From SIG575 sp964474295 (GTDB taxonomy: Bacteria; Bacillota; Clostridia; Oscillospirales; Acutalibacteraceae): a stretch of 43,303 nt of DNA. A model generated the notes under the pieces. That model was not told the DNA's origin. It saw nothing but the letters and a program-made list of their open reading frames with translations, and made no database searches. The translations under genes and the position numbers were made by a program. Location of the stretch: NCBI GenBank assembly GCA_964474295.1, contig CAYYRN010000012.1, positions 1 to 43,303 of the forward strand, given 5' to 3'. Shown one piece after another: positions 6,142 to 13,799 of this stretch; position 1 is the first letter of the stretch, and each line of letters starts with the position of its first letter.

Positions 6142-8568
6142 TTACAGCTTTTTATTTGATTTTATAATGTAGTTCAATACGTTTTTGGCTGTTCTTTGAA
6201 GCTCACCCAACGTTATTCCTTCGTCATTTCCGTAAGTTTCCAACAACGTTCCGTCATTCGAAGCGAATTTGCTCACAGCGGTTTTGCCGCCCGGCATAAG
6301 CACATCCACCTGCGAACGAACTCTGTAAGCGTTATCCCTCATACGGGGAAATTCCGGCGACGGAGCGTACCTCATCCACCAATCGGTAACAACGTTTCCG
6401 TCATATTGCCATTCGTTTCTGAGAACAGTGGTGCAAAGCTCGTAATTATAATGGCTCCACACACCGTTGATTTTGTTGTAGCTTGTCATTATGTTAAGCG
6501 GTTTTGCCTCTTTAACGCAAATTTCAAAGCCTTTGAGATAAATTTCACGCAGTGCTCTTTGCGAAACAACCGAATCGGTATGATTTCTGTTAAGCTCCTG
6601 ATTGTTGCAGGCAAAGTGCTTCGGGCAAGCGGAAATCGGGTTTTCCTGTATTCCCCTGACGGTTGCGGCGGCAATTTTGCCGCTTAAAAAAGGATCTTCC
6701 GAATAATATTCAAAATTTCTGCCGCACAACGGATTTCGGTGTATATTCATTCCCGGTGCCAAAAGCATATCGCTGCCTCTGTCAATCATTTCCCTGCCGA
6801 GCGTGTTAAAGACCTCTTGCGTAAGCTTTTCGTTCCACGTGCAGGCAATAGCCGTTCCGCAGGGAAGCAGAGAACACGAAGCCATAAGTCTTATGCCCGA
6901 TGGCCCGTCCGTTGTTATCATTGCGGGGATTCCTTTTTCACGCAGAGATTTTGTAACGCCGCCCAACGCTCCTGCGTTACCCTTTGCACCGAGAGAGCTG
7001 TCCATAAGCCCCTCTCCTCGGCTTATAGCCTCAAGTTCATTCAAACTTAACTGGGCAACAAATTTTTCCATTTCGATTTTTCCGTCTTTTACATCTTTAA
7101 GCTTATATCCCTTATCTCCCGTAATTTCGCTGCCTTTCGGAAGATTTGACAAAATAATCGATTTTAAATCGGTTGTGACACACGGCACGGCTTCTTTTTC
7201 AAGCACGGTTTTTCCGTCCTTTTCCGCAGCCTTAAAGCGTTCAAAGACTTTATCCTCTTTTACCGCCATTACTTCCGTAAGGCTTTGCACAACCTCGTCT
7301 TTTTCCAAAGCTTCGGTAAATATATGTCGGCATTTTCTGACACTTGTACCTAAGAAGAAGCGGTAATCACCTTTTTCCAAAACATAACAATTCCTGTTCC
7401 CTGTAATTCCCGAATCGTCAAAGGATGCACAATAATACTTATTGACGCTGATTTCGAGTGTTTCGCTTTCGTCGGGGTTGAGAAGCTTTGTCTTTTTAAA
7501 GCCTACAAGATTTTTAACGGGTTTGCCCATTTTGCCCATAGGCGGATTTACATAAATTTGAACCGTTTCCTTACCCGCAACCTTACCGACATTTTTCACC
7601 TGTGCCGTAAATACGATTTCGTCATCCTTTTTGTCGGCAGATACGAATTTCACCTCAAAATCCGTATAAGACAAACCGAAGCCGAACTCATAAAGCACCT
7701 TTTCTTCCGCAAACGTTTCAAAATACCTGTATCCGACATAAACATCCTCGATATATTTGTTGAATTTCATCTTTCCGAAATTGTCAGACGACGGATAATC
7801 ACCGTATTCTTTCGCAACCGTATCGGTAAGCTTACCGGAGGGATTGACCTTACCCGAAAGGACATCGGCAACAGCATTACCGCTTTCCATTCCTCCCTGC
7901 CAGGAAATCAGAATTGCCGAAATTTTATCGCCGTAAGCCGCAATTTCGCTGAAATCCATAATATTGCCGATGTTAAGCACCAGCACGGTTTTTTTGAACA
8001 CGTCCGTTACAAGTTTTAACATTTCTTTTTCTGCGTCTGTCAAGTAAAAGCTGCCTTTTTTTAAGACGTTTTCCCTGTCTTCACCGGCAGACCTGCCTAT
8101 TACAACCAACGCACAATCGCTTTTTTCCGCCGCTTTTTTCACCATTGTGACATTAAGCGGCATTTCCTTATAGAATCTCGGCCAATTTGCCCAAAATCCG
8201 GGATCGGGAACATTTCTTTTTTTTGAACACCACTGCTTGTATACGCTTTTCAGTTCCTCGTTTAATTTAAGTCCGCTTTCAGACAGAGCATCGATAAGAT
8301 TTATTTTATAGGGTGTGCGGACGTCTCCGCCGCTTCCGTTGCCGACATAAAAATAATCATTTTGAACTCTGCCGAAAACCGCAACATTATTGTCGGACGT
8401 AAGGGGAAGCACACTGTTGTTCTTCAACAGCACGCACCCCTCCGCAGCACATTGGCGAAGAAGCGGTACAAGTTCTTCGTTGGCTTTGCCCTCGGCTAAA
8501 CCTCCGTTTTGCTTTTGGGCAAGCTCCGCACCGGAAACAAAACGGATAAATTTATTGAAAAGTCTCAT
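6142..8568 (-). CDS. Glycoside hydrolase family 3, reversed domain order
   Basis: Retaining exo-beta-glycosidase (beta-glucosidase, xylosidase or arabinosidase type), 808 residues, no signal peptide, so likely cytosolic. The domain order is permuted. The GH3 C-terminal domain comes first (about 30-300, with CVLLKNNSVLPL and GRSAGEDREN), then a fibronectin-III-like domain (about 315-410, with TVQIYVNPP). The (beta/alpha)8 N-terminal domain comes last (about 505-808). The catalytic nucleophile is Asp729 in NVVTDWW. The same reversed order is known in Ruminococcus albus and Butyrivibrio fibrisolvens beta-glucosidases. ATG 8568 has GAGGGAG upstream. It follows the GH51 gene by about 10 bases, so arabinose-containing xylan or pectin oligomers are likely substrates. 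Confidence 0.92.
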   Translation of the reverse strand: MRLFNKFIRFVSGAELAQKQNGGLAEGKANEELVPLLRQCAAEGCVLLKNNSVLPLTSDNNVAVFGRVQNDYFYVGNGSGGDVRTPYKINLIDALSESGLKLNEELKSVYKQWCSKKRNVPDPGFWANWPRFYKEMPLNVTMVKKAAEKSDCALVVIGRSAGEDRENVLKKGSFYLTDAEKEMLKLVTDVFKKTVLVLNIGNIMDFSEIAAYGDKISAILISWQGGMESGNAVADVLSGKVNPSGKLTDTVAKEYGDYPSSDNFGKMKFNKYIEDVYVGYRYFETFAEEKVLYEFGFGLSYTDFEVKFVSADKKDDEIVFTAQVKNVGKVAGKETVQIYVNPPMGKMGKPVKNLVGFKKTKLLNPDESETLEISVNKYYCASFDDSGITGNRNCYVLEKGDYRFFLGTSVRKCRHIFTEALEKDEVVQSLTEVMAVKEDKVFERFKAAEKDGKTVLEKEAVPCVTTDLKSIILSNLPKGSEITGDKGYKLKDVKDGKIEMEKFVAQLSLNELEAISRGEGLMDSSLGAKGNAGALGGVTKSLREKGIPAMITTDGPSGIRLMASCSLLPCGTAIACTWNEKLTQEVFNTLGREMIDRGSDMLLAPGMNIHRNPLCGRNFEYYSEDPFLSGKIAAATVRGIQENPISACPKHFACNNQELNRNHTDSVVSQRALREIYLKGFEICVKEAKPLNIMTSYNKINGVWSHYNYELCTTVLRNEWQYDGNVVTDWWMRYAPSPEFPRMRDNAYRVRSQVDVLMPGGKTAVSKFASNDGTLLETYGNDEGITLGELQRTAKNVLNYIIKSNKKL

Positions 8569-8578
8569 ATTCTCCCTC

Positions 8579-10069
8579 TTATTTCTTAAATCTTATAACG
8601 TTAAAGCTCATCGATTTAAGCTTTGCGGTAAACACCTTGCCGTCATCAACGGGAAGCTCGTTTTTGTGCATACAGACACTTTCTTTGCCGAAATCGTTTG
8701 TAAGGAGCTTATCGTAGCCGTCCATAGATTCAAACGAAACAGGTTTGTAACCGTCAAAATCGAGAAGCTTAAAATCAACAACACAATCCTCATCCATCGA
8801 ACGGTTTACACAGAAAACGGAAACCTCATCGTTTTCCTCATCAAATGTCGCAACTGTTTCAAGGTAAGGCACATCCGTGTAATCCTTAGTGTCATATTTC
8901 GGGCAGTCCACAATAGGCTTAATGGATTCTCCCCTTGCGTATTTTGACATTCTCTCAAACGGATAGAAAATAGTCTGACGGAAAGCTCCGCCCCCCGTTT
9001 TTGTAAATATCGGAGCGATAACGTTAACAAGCTGTGCCAAACAAGCCACTTTGATTCTGTCCGAATGTCTGAGCAAGGTTATAAGCATACAGGCAGCAAC
9101 AAGGGCATCCTCAAAATTGTAAATATCTTCGAGAATCGGCGGTGCAACCGACCATTTTTCAAAGGGATCACCGAAAGAATGATACCAAACATTCCATTCA
9201 TCAAAAGAAAGCATAATTTTCTTTTTGCTGCGTTTTTTTGCCTTTATGTAATCGCAGACGCAAATAACACTGTAAATAAATTCATCAAGCTCCGTGGAAA
9301 GTGCGAGAAACGTTTTTGTATCCTTGGCTGTATTTCCGTAGTATTGGTGAAGAGAAAGGTAATCCACGCTGTCATATGCAATATCGAGTGCGGTGGCTTC
9401 CCATTCACCGAACGTTTTCGAGTTTCTGCTGGAAGAACCGCAAAGCACGGTTTCAATTGACGGATCAACCCATTTCATAAGCTTTGAAGCTTCGAGTGCG
9501 GTTCTTCCGTACTCCGTGGCTGTTTTTGCACCCATCTGCCACGCACCGTCCATTTCGTTACCGAGACACCACAATTTGACATCCCACGGCTTATCATAGC
9601 CGTGTTTACAACGCATATCGGCATATTTTGAACCCGATTTGAAGTTGCAGTATTCCACAAGAGCCCTTGCTTCGTCAGGCCCTCTCGTTCCGAGGTTGAC
9701 AGCCATCATCGGTGATGTTTTTGCCTTTTTGCACCATTTCATAAATTCGTTCGTTCCAAACGTGTTGGGTTCGGTGCTTCCCCACGCAAGGTCAAGACGT
9801 GCGGGTCTGTTTTCCACAGGGCCTACGCCGTCCTCCCAATTATAGCCGGAGACAAAATTACCTCCCGGATAGCGTACAATCGGAACATCAAGCTCATTAA
9901 CAAGCTTTATTACATCCGTGCGGAAGCCGTCTTCATCTGCGGTTTCGTGACCCGGTTCGTAAATACCGCCGTAAACCGCACGTCCCAAATGCTCGATAAA
10001 CGAGCCGAAAATTCTTCTGTCGATTTTGCCGACTTTAAGTTCTTTTGCTATGGTCATTTTTGCTTTCAT
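8579..10069 (-). CDS. abfA: Alpha-L-arabinofuranosidase, GH51
   Basis: Removes terminal alpha-L-arabinofuranosyl residues from arabinan or arabinoxylan oligosaccharides with retention. From ATG 10069 (GGAGG six bases upstream) the protein has 496 residues, about the family's 500. The upstream extension of the open frame lacks a ribosome site. Acid/base is Glu172 in CLGNEMDG and nucleophile is Glu291 in SFDEWNVWY, matching Glu175 and Glu294 of the Geobacillus stearothermophilus enzyme. RYPGGNFVSGYNWEDGVGP is the family's substrate-binding stretch. No signal peptide, so it acts on imported oligosaccharides. First gene of a two-gene operon with the GH3 enzyme. Confidence 0.96.
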   Translation of the reverse strand: MKAKMTIAKELKVGKIDRRIFGSFIEHLGRAVYGGIYEPGHETADEDGFRTDVIKLVNELDVPIVRYPGGNFVSGYNWEDGVGPVENRPARLDLAWGSTEPNTFGTNEFMKWCKKAKTSPMMAVNLGTRGPDEARALVEYCNFKSGSKYADMRCKHGYDKPWDVKLWCLGNEMDGAWQMGAKTATEYGRTALEASKLMKWVDPSIETVLCGSSSRNSKTFGEWEATALDIAYDSVDYLSLHQYYGNTAKDTKTFLALSTELDEFIYSVICVCDYIKAKKRSKKKIMLSFDEWNVWYHSFGDPFEKWSVAPPILEDIYNFEDALVAACMLITLLRHSDRIKVACLAQLVNVIAPIFTKTGGGAFRQTIFYPFERMSKYARGESIKPIVDCPKYDTKDYTDVPYLETVATFDEENDEVSVFCVNRSMDEDCVVDFKLLDFDGYKPVSFESMDGYDKLLTNDFGKESVCMHKNELPVDDGKVFTAKLKSMSFNVIRFKK

Positions 10070-10106
10070 AATTAACCTCCACAAAGATGTTATATTTGTT
10101 ACAAAA

Positions 10107-10135
10107 ATTATAGCACAAAGCTTTGTTTTTTTCAA
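10107..10135 (-). promoter_or_regulatory. Promoter of GH51-GH3 operon
   Basis: Minus-strand TTGAAA (10135-10130), 17-base spacer, TATAAT (10112-10107) preceded by TGC, an extended -10. Strong sigma-A match. I could not recognise a CcpA cre site or AraR-type operator near it. Confidence 0.75.
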
Positions 10136-10152
10136 CAAAATTATCAAATTAT

Positions 10153-10195
10153 AAAAATAGGAACTACAAAAACGCAAATGGTTTTCATAGTTCCT
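10153..10195 (-). terminator. Terminator of ceramidase-like gene
   Basis: Perfect 8-bp outer stem AGGAACTA/TAGTTCCT (10159-10166 and 10188-10195), a further inner AAAAC/GTTTT pairing, and ATTTTT on the minus side. T-rich on the plus side as well, so it may work in both directions. Confidence 0.75.
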
Positions 10196-10217
10196 GTTTT
10201 TACTTTCTAAGCTTTAC

Positions 10218-11837
10218 TTATTTGGATTTTACAAGGCTGATAAATTCATCCATATAAGTATCGGATGTTTTGCTGCCGAGAGATACAAATTCAATCGATT
10301 TACTTTCGGGAACGAGCATAGGCATATAATCGTTTGACGGAACGATGTAGCCTATCTGGTCATTGCAAAGACCGAATACAAGAAGCTTTCTGTTTTCTCC
10401 GACAACTTTCTGCATTGTATCGTATTTCCAATCAGTACCCGTCCACGATTCGCTTGCATCAAGGCTGTTACCGTAAGCGATTGAAGCTTCAAGCTCGCCG
10501 GGGATAAGTGCAACCGCAAGATTTGTTCCGATTTCGCAATAACCGATTTCGGAAACAACCTTTAAGCCGTCCTTTGTTTCGATTGCCTGATTTTCAAAAA
10601 GTCCCGCTTTTGCGGCAAGATACATAATTTTGTTTTCGATTTCAAATGTTATTTCTTTATGAGTGATGTTGAGAAGCGGTGCAACGTCCTGCTCGTTTTC
10701 AACCTCTGTAAGACGTTTGCCGAGCTTTTCGCCCAAAATCATATAGTTCTTAACGTCACTTTCTTTTTCTTCTTCAGTGAAAGTATCGTAATTCTGCGAT
10801 GTTGCAAGCTCCGCACCCATAAGGAGCATAAAGTTTACATTCTCGTTTTCATTGATGTACTTTTCCATATAGTAAGGATAATCGGCAGTGATTTCGGTTT
10901 TCTGAACACCGTTGCCCACACAGTGAATAACCGATGTTGAGAACCATGTTTCCTTACTTTCCTGATTATCGGGGATGAAGCGGAATCTGTTAAGGTTTGT
11001 GTCGAGAGAATCGTAAGGCGCACGTTTATCTCTTATATACTCGCTGTAATCAACCGTTCCGAATTTGAGAGTACCTGTTTCCATACCCTCAACCGCTGTT
11101 TTAATTGTTTTCACCGTTACGTTGAAAAGGTTATCCTGGAAAGTATCGTTCTTACCGTTATGTGTGTCAATAACTTTCTTTCCGGAAAGTCCGTTGACGA
11201 GGTTAATTATGGGGTTGAGAAGAACGGCTTTTACAATATCTCCGTTCATACCGAACGTATCAACGGCACTGTGCTGATGAAGAACAGCAACATTTACGCT
11301 TACGATATTATTCTTTTTTGCATAATCCGCTATTCTCGAACGGATTTCACGGACATCGTTGTTTGCAAGACCGTAAGCATCGAGAACCGCAAAAACGGTT
11401 GTTCCTCTGCCGGAGCCGTCATTGAGTGCGATAACACGAACCTTCAAATCGTCAACGATTTTTGTCGGGTATTTGGGTGAGAGCGAAATTCCGCCCGAAA
11501 CATAGTGCGAATCACCTATTACCTCTTGACCTTTGATGATTGAATCTTGAGCATATCCCAAAGACCATTTTGCGTTTTCCGCAGGTTTGTCGAGGAAAGT
11601 TTTTGTTCCTTCCGGAACATTTTCGCTCTTGTAAGAAGCTTCATCAACCCAACCCTGAGGTTTCGGAATGAAAGCTGCGATAACGCTTACAAGACCGTTG
11701 ACAAGAACATCGGATGCATTGTAAAGGATTTTGTTTGCATCAATTGAAGCGGCAGAAGCGGGAACAGACCAGCCTGCACCTAAAATGAAAACAAACGACA
11801 TCACAAGTGCAATGACTTTAATTGATTTCTTTTTCAT
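10218..11837 (-). CDS. Secreted neutral/alkaline ceramidase-like protein
   Basis: 539 residues starting with a signal peptide (about 1-30, ending SVPASAA). The middle resembles the N-terminal domain of neutral/alkaline non-lysosomal ceramidases: GGISLSP near 116, VLDAYGLAN near 151, and a His-x-His site HQHSAVDTFG at 187-196, which corresponds to the zinc-binding HTHSGPGG region of that family. A later GYIVPSNDYMP fits the same fold. If active it would hydrolyse an amide or lipid substrate outside the cell, but the family is diverse and the Gly-rich loop after the second His is altered, so the substrate is unknown. It follows the thioredoxin-reductase-like gene by 19 bases and ends at a clear terminator. 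The assignment is moderate. Confidence 0.55.
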   Translation of the reverse strand: MKKKSIKVIALVMSFVFILGAGWSVPASAASIDANKILYNASDVLVNGLVSVIAAFIPKPQGWVDEASYKSENVPEGTKTFLDKPAENAKWSLGYAQDSIIKGQEVIGDSHYVSGGISLSPKYPTKIVDDLKVRVIALNDGSGRGTTVFAVLDAYGLANNDVREIRSRIADYAKKNNIVSVNVAVLHQHSAVDTFGMNGDIVKAVLLNPIINLVNGLSGKKVIDTHNGKNDTFQDNLFNVTVKTIKTAVEGMETGTLKFGTVDYSEYIRDKRAPYDSLDTNLNRFRFIPDNQESKETWFSTSVIHCVGNGVQKTEITADYPYYMEKYINENENVNFMLLMGAELATSQNYDTFTEEEKESDVKNYMILGEKLGKRLTEVENEQDVAPLLNITHKEITFEIENKIMYLAAKAGLFENQAIETKDGLKVVSEIGYCEIGTNLAVALIPGELEASIAYGNSLDASESWTGTDWKYDTMQKVVGENRKLLVFGLCNDQIGYIVPSNDYMPMLVPESKSIEFVSLGSKTSDTYMDEFISLVKSK

Positions 11838-11856
11838 TTTGTTTACCTCTCTGTCT

Positions 11857-12768
11857 TTAAAAATTTTCGTCTATATAGCCGCAGGCGGCAAGAGCCGCAA
11901 CAGCACCGTCACCGACAGCAGTGGCTACCTGACGTATTTTCTTTTTTCTGCAATCCCCCGCAACAAACATCCCTTCGGTACGGGTTGTGCAATCCTCACC
12001 CGAATCGGCATAACCGTTTCGGTCGAGTTCTATGTGAGCCGCAAAAGGTTCGTTCTGCGGTATCAACCCAATAGCAACAAAAACACCGTCAAGACAAAGC
12101 TTCATTTTTTCAGAGCTTTGCGTGTTCATAATTTCCAGTGCTTCAAGCTCGCTTTCTCCGTCAAAAGCCGTAACAACTGTTGAAAAAAGAAGCTCGACAT
12201 TTTGCTTACCCTCAAGCTCTTTGGCAAGTCTTTCTTCGCCTGTCAAAAACTCAAGATTTTGAATTACATATACTTTTTTACAAAGCGTGCTGAGAAGCAA
12301 CGCCTCCTGCAAAGCGGAATTTCCGCCGCCGATTACGGCAACCGTTTTGTCCCTGTAAAATGCTCCGTCGCAGACGGCACAAAAGGAAATTCCGTTGCCA
12401 ACAAGCTTTTCTTCGTTTTCAAGTCCCAACATTCTGTGGCGGGCTCCCGTGGCTACAATCACACTTTTTGCGTGATACTCGGCATCCTCGCAAACGACCT
12501 TGAACACACCGTCTTTTTTGGAAACGGAAAGGACGTTTTCCGGTTCGATTTCGGCTCCCTGCTCAAGAACCTGTTCAACAAGCTTTTCGGCAAATTCATT
12601 TCCGCTCAACGTTCCCGTTCCGGGATAATTTTCAAGCTTCGGTGAAAAAGTTATTTGCCCGCCGAAAGCTCCCTTTTCCAAAACAAGAACACTTTTATCT
12701 GCTCTGAGTGCGTAAAGTGCGGCAGTAAGCCCTGCCGGCCCCGCACCGATAACGGCAATATCATACAT
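11857..12768 (-). CDS. trxB: Thioredoxin-disulfide reductase family protein
   Basis: FAD/NAD(P)H pyridine nucleotide disulfide oxidoreductase of 303 residues. GAGPAGLTAALYALRA (8-23) binds FAD; CAVCDG with Cys130 and Cys133 is the redox-active pair; VAVIGGGNSALQEA (about 144) binds NADPH; GMFVAGDC binds FAD near the end. It probably reduces thioredoxin, though the same architecture occurs in ferredoxin-linked clostridial relatives, and no trxA lies beside it. I chose ATG 12768, nine bases after AGGAGTG; an in-frame GTG at 12780 overlaps the ribosome site. It is first in a two-gene operon with the secreted ceramidase-like protein, an odd partner. Confidence 0.9.
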   Translation of the reverse strand: MYDIAVIGAGPAGLTAALYALRADKSVLVLEKGAFGGQITFSPKLENYPGTGTLSGNEFAEKLVEQVLEQGAEIEPENVLSVSKKDGVFKVVCEDAEYHAKSVIVATGARHRMLGLENEEKLVGNGISFCAVCDGAFYRDKTVAVIGGGNSALQEALLLSTLCKKVYVIQNLEFLTGEERLAKELEGKQNVELLFSTVVTAFDGESELEALEIMNTQSSEKMKLCLDGVFVAIGLIPQNEPFAAHIELDRNGYADSGEDCTTRTEGMFVAGDCRKKKIRQVATAVGDGAVAALAACGYIDENF

Positions 12769-12798
12769 AATCGAAAACACTCCTACCAGTATTGGTTT

Positions 12799-12827
12799 AT
12801 TATATCACACAGTAAACTTTTTTTAAA
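12799..12827 (-). promoter_or_regulatory. Promoter of trxB operon
   Basis: Minus-strand TTTAAA (12827-12822), 17-base spacer, TATAAT (12804-12799) with TGA before it (extended -10). The -35 is weak, the -10 strong. Confidence 0.6.
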
Positions 12828-12891
12828 GACTTTTTTAATATTTTTCGGAAATATTTACGATTTTTGCCGTCTTTTGTTATTTTTTTCTGCA

Positions 12892-13110
12892 TTAAGCGAA
12901 AAAATCATCAAAAACATCATAAAAATGGACAGCCGAAATTTTATTGCGGTTAAGAAATTCACAAAAATCCACTGTTGTTTTTTCATCCCGTGAAATATTC
13001 CTTATGCAATCGACCTTTTCCCCTGTTGAGGCTTTGCAAACCACGGAATACCAACCGTCATTTTCGTCCGACACGAAATAGGTAAATTTACATTCACACT
13101 CATTTTTCAT
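12892..13110 (-). CDS. Small DUF6514-like protein
   Basis: 72 residues, acidic, no signal peptide or membrane segment. The C-terminal half, FCEFLNRNKISAVHFYDVFDDF, matches the pattern I associate with DUF6514 proteins of clostridia (a 'lxxNkxspvHlxDvvedf' ending). The N-terminal half looks like a short beta sheet (FTYFVSDENDGWYSVVCKA). Function is unknown. ATG 13110 has GGGGGAAG six bases upstream. It is transcribed alone from a consensus promoter preceded by two identical palindromes (13213-13266), so it looks tightly regulated. The family assignment is from memory of the pattern. Confidence 0.6.
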   Translation of the reverse strand: MKNECECKFTYFVSDENDGWYSVVCKASTGEKVDCIRNISRDEKTTVDFCEFLNRNKISAVHFYDVFDDFFA

Positions 13111-13175
13111 TTGTAACTTCCCCCATTATGCAAATTATCCCGAAACATAATTATATTCGTTATATTGGTGTTAAA

Positions 13176-13204
13176 ATGATATATCATAATCGGCAAAATG
13201 TCAA
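13176..13204 (-). promoter_or_regulatory. Promoter of DUF6514-like gene
   Basis: Minus-strand TTGACA (13204-13199), 17-base spacer, TATCAT (13181-13176). The predicted start near 13169 leaves a leader of about 60 bases. Confidence 0.65.
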
Positions 13205-13212
13205 CAAATTTA

Positions 13213-13228
13213 TGTCAGAAATCTGACA
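13213..13228. promoter_or_regulatory. Palindromic operator candidate, copy 1
   Basis: TGTCAGAAATCTGACA, two 7-base arms around AA. It begins 9 bases upstream of the -35 box of the DUF6514-like gene. Copy 2 is its exact reverse complement. It resembles the GlnR/TnrA form TGTNA-N7-TNACA but has six bases in the middle, not seven. Confidence 0.6.
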
Positions 13229-13250
13229 TTTTATAGCATTATATAATAAA

Positions 13251-13266
13251 TGTCAGATTTCTGACA
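13251..13266. promoter_or_regulatory. Palindromic operator candidate, copy 2
   Basis: TGTCAGATTTCTGACA, the exact reverse complement of the copy at 13213-13228. Centre-to-centre distance is 38 bases, close to 3.6 helical turns. The 22 bases between are AT-only except two. Confidence 0.6.
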
Positions 13267-13335
13267 CTGTTTCTTGTGCATTTTGACATACTTTTTTAGT
13301 TTTGTACGATTTTGAAGGTTCACATAGTCTTTTTT

Positions 13336-13378
13336 AAAAAAAACGGAGCTATTCGGTTTTAAAACCAAACGCTCCGCT
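13336..13378 (-). terminator. Terminator of metY-cysK-rrf2 operon
   Basis: Minus-strand hairpin with CGGAGC/GCTCCG arms (13376-13371 and 13349-13344) and an inner GGTTTT/AAAACC pairing, followed by eight T. It sits directly after the rrf2 stop codon. Confidence 0.85.
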
Positions 13379-13386
13379 TAATTTTT

Positions 13387-13791
13387 TCACTTTTTCATTA
13401 AATCTTTGATTGTCACACCGTCAAAATAATCACAAGTAATTTTATAAAATTCAGTCCACATATCAAGCGTCCTACATTCGCTTGCTCTGTCACACTCCGC
13501 TTTCTCACATTCGAGGCAGGCAACCGGTGCCATATCACCCTCCGTAAGCCGCAGAATTTCACCTACTGTGCATTTTTCGGGACTTCTTTTCAGACGGTAG
13601 CCGCCGCCTTTTCCGTGAACACCCTCGATTAACTTATTTTTTGAAAGCACGGGCAATATTCTTTCAAGGTACTTCAACGAAATTCCCTGTCTTAAAGCGA
13701 CATCTTTCATCGGAATAAACGAACCGCTGTCATTTTCCGCAAGGTCAATCATCACTCTTAACGCATATCTGCCTCTTGTAGAAATTTTCAT
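13387..13791 (-). CDS. Rrf2-family regulator (CymR-like) with cysteine cluster
   Basis: Winged-helix transcription factor, 134 residues from ATG 13791. MKISTRGRYALRVMIDLA, the HTH with GISLKYLERILPVL (37-49) and the wing VHGKGGGYRL (58-67) are hallmarks of Rrf2. Its place after cysK matches CymR, the cysteine-metabolism repressor that works with CysK in Bacillus. Unlike that protein, it has Cys92, 95, 100 and 106, close to the Fe-S ligands of IscR, so it may bind a metal or cluster. The cysK stop overlaps an in-frame GTG at 13803 (GTGA), an alternative start. It likely represses its own operon at the repeats at 16148-16212. Confidence 0.88.
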   Translation of the reverse strand: MKISTRGRYALRVMIDLAENDSGSFIPMKDVALRQGISLKYLERILPVLSKNKLIEGVHGKGGGYRLKRSPEKCTVGEILRLTEGDMAPVACLECEKAECDRASECRTLDMWTEFYKITCDYFDGVTIKDLMKK

Positions 13792-13799
13792 AAACAGTG

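Noticed and set aside
13213..13228. GlnR/TnrA nitrogen box.
   Set aside because: The consensus TGTNA-N7-TNACA needs seven central bases; both copies have six, and no nitrogen gene is adjacent.
13213..13266. Reading the two palindromes as a short CRISPR-like or transposon terminal repeat.
   Set aside because: Only two copies, no spacer series, no target duplication and no transposase; the position relative to a promoter favours operators.
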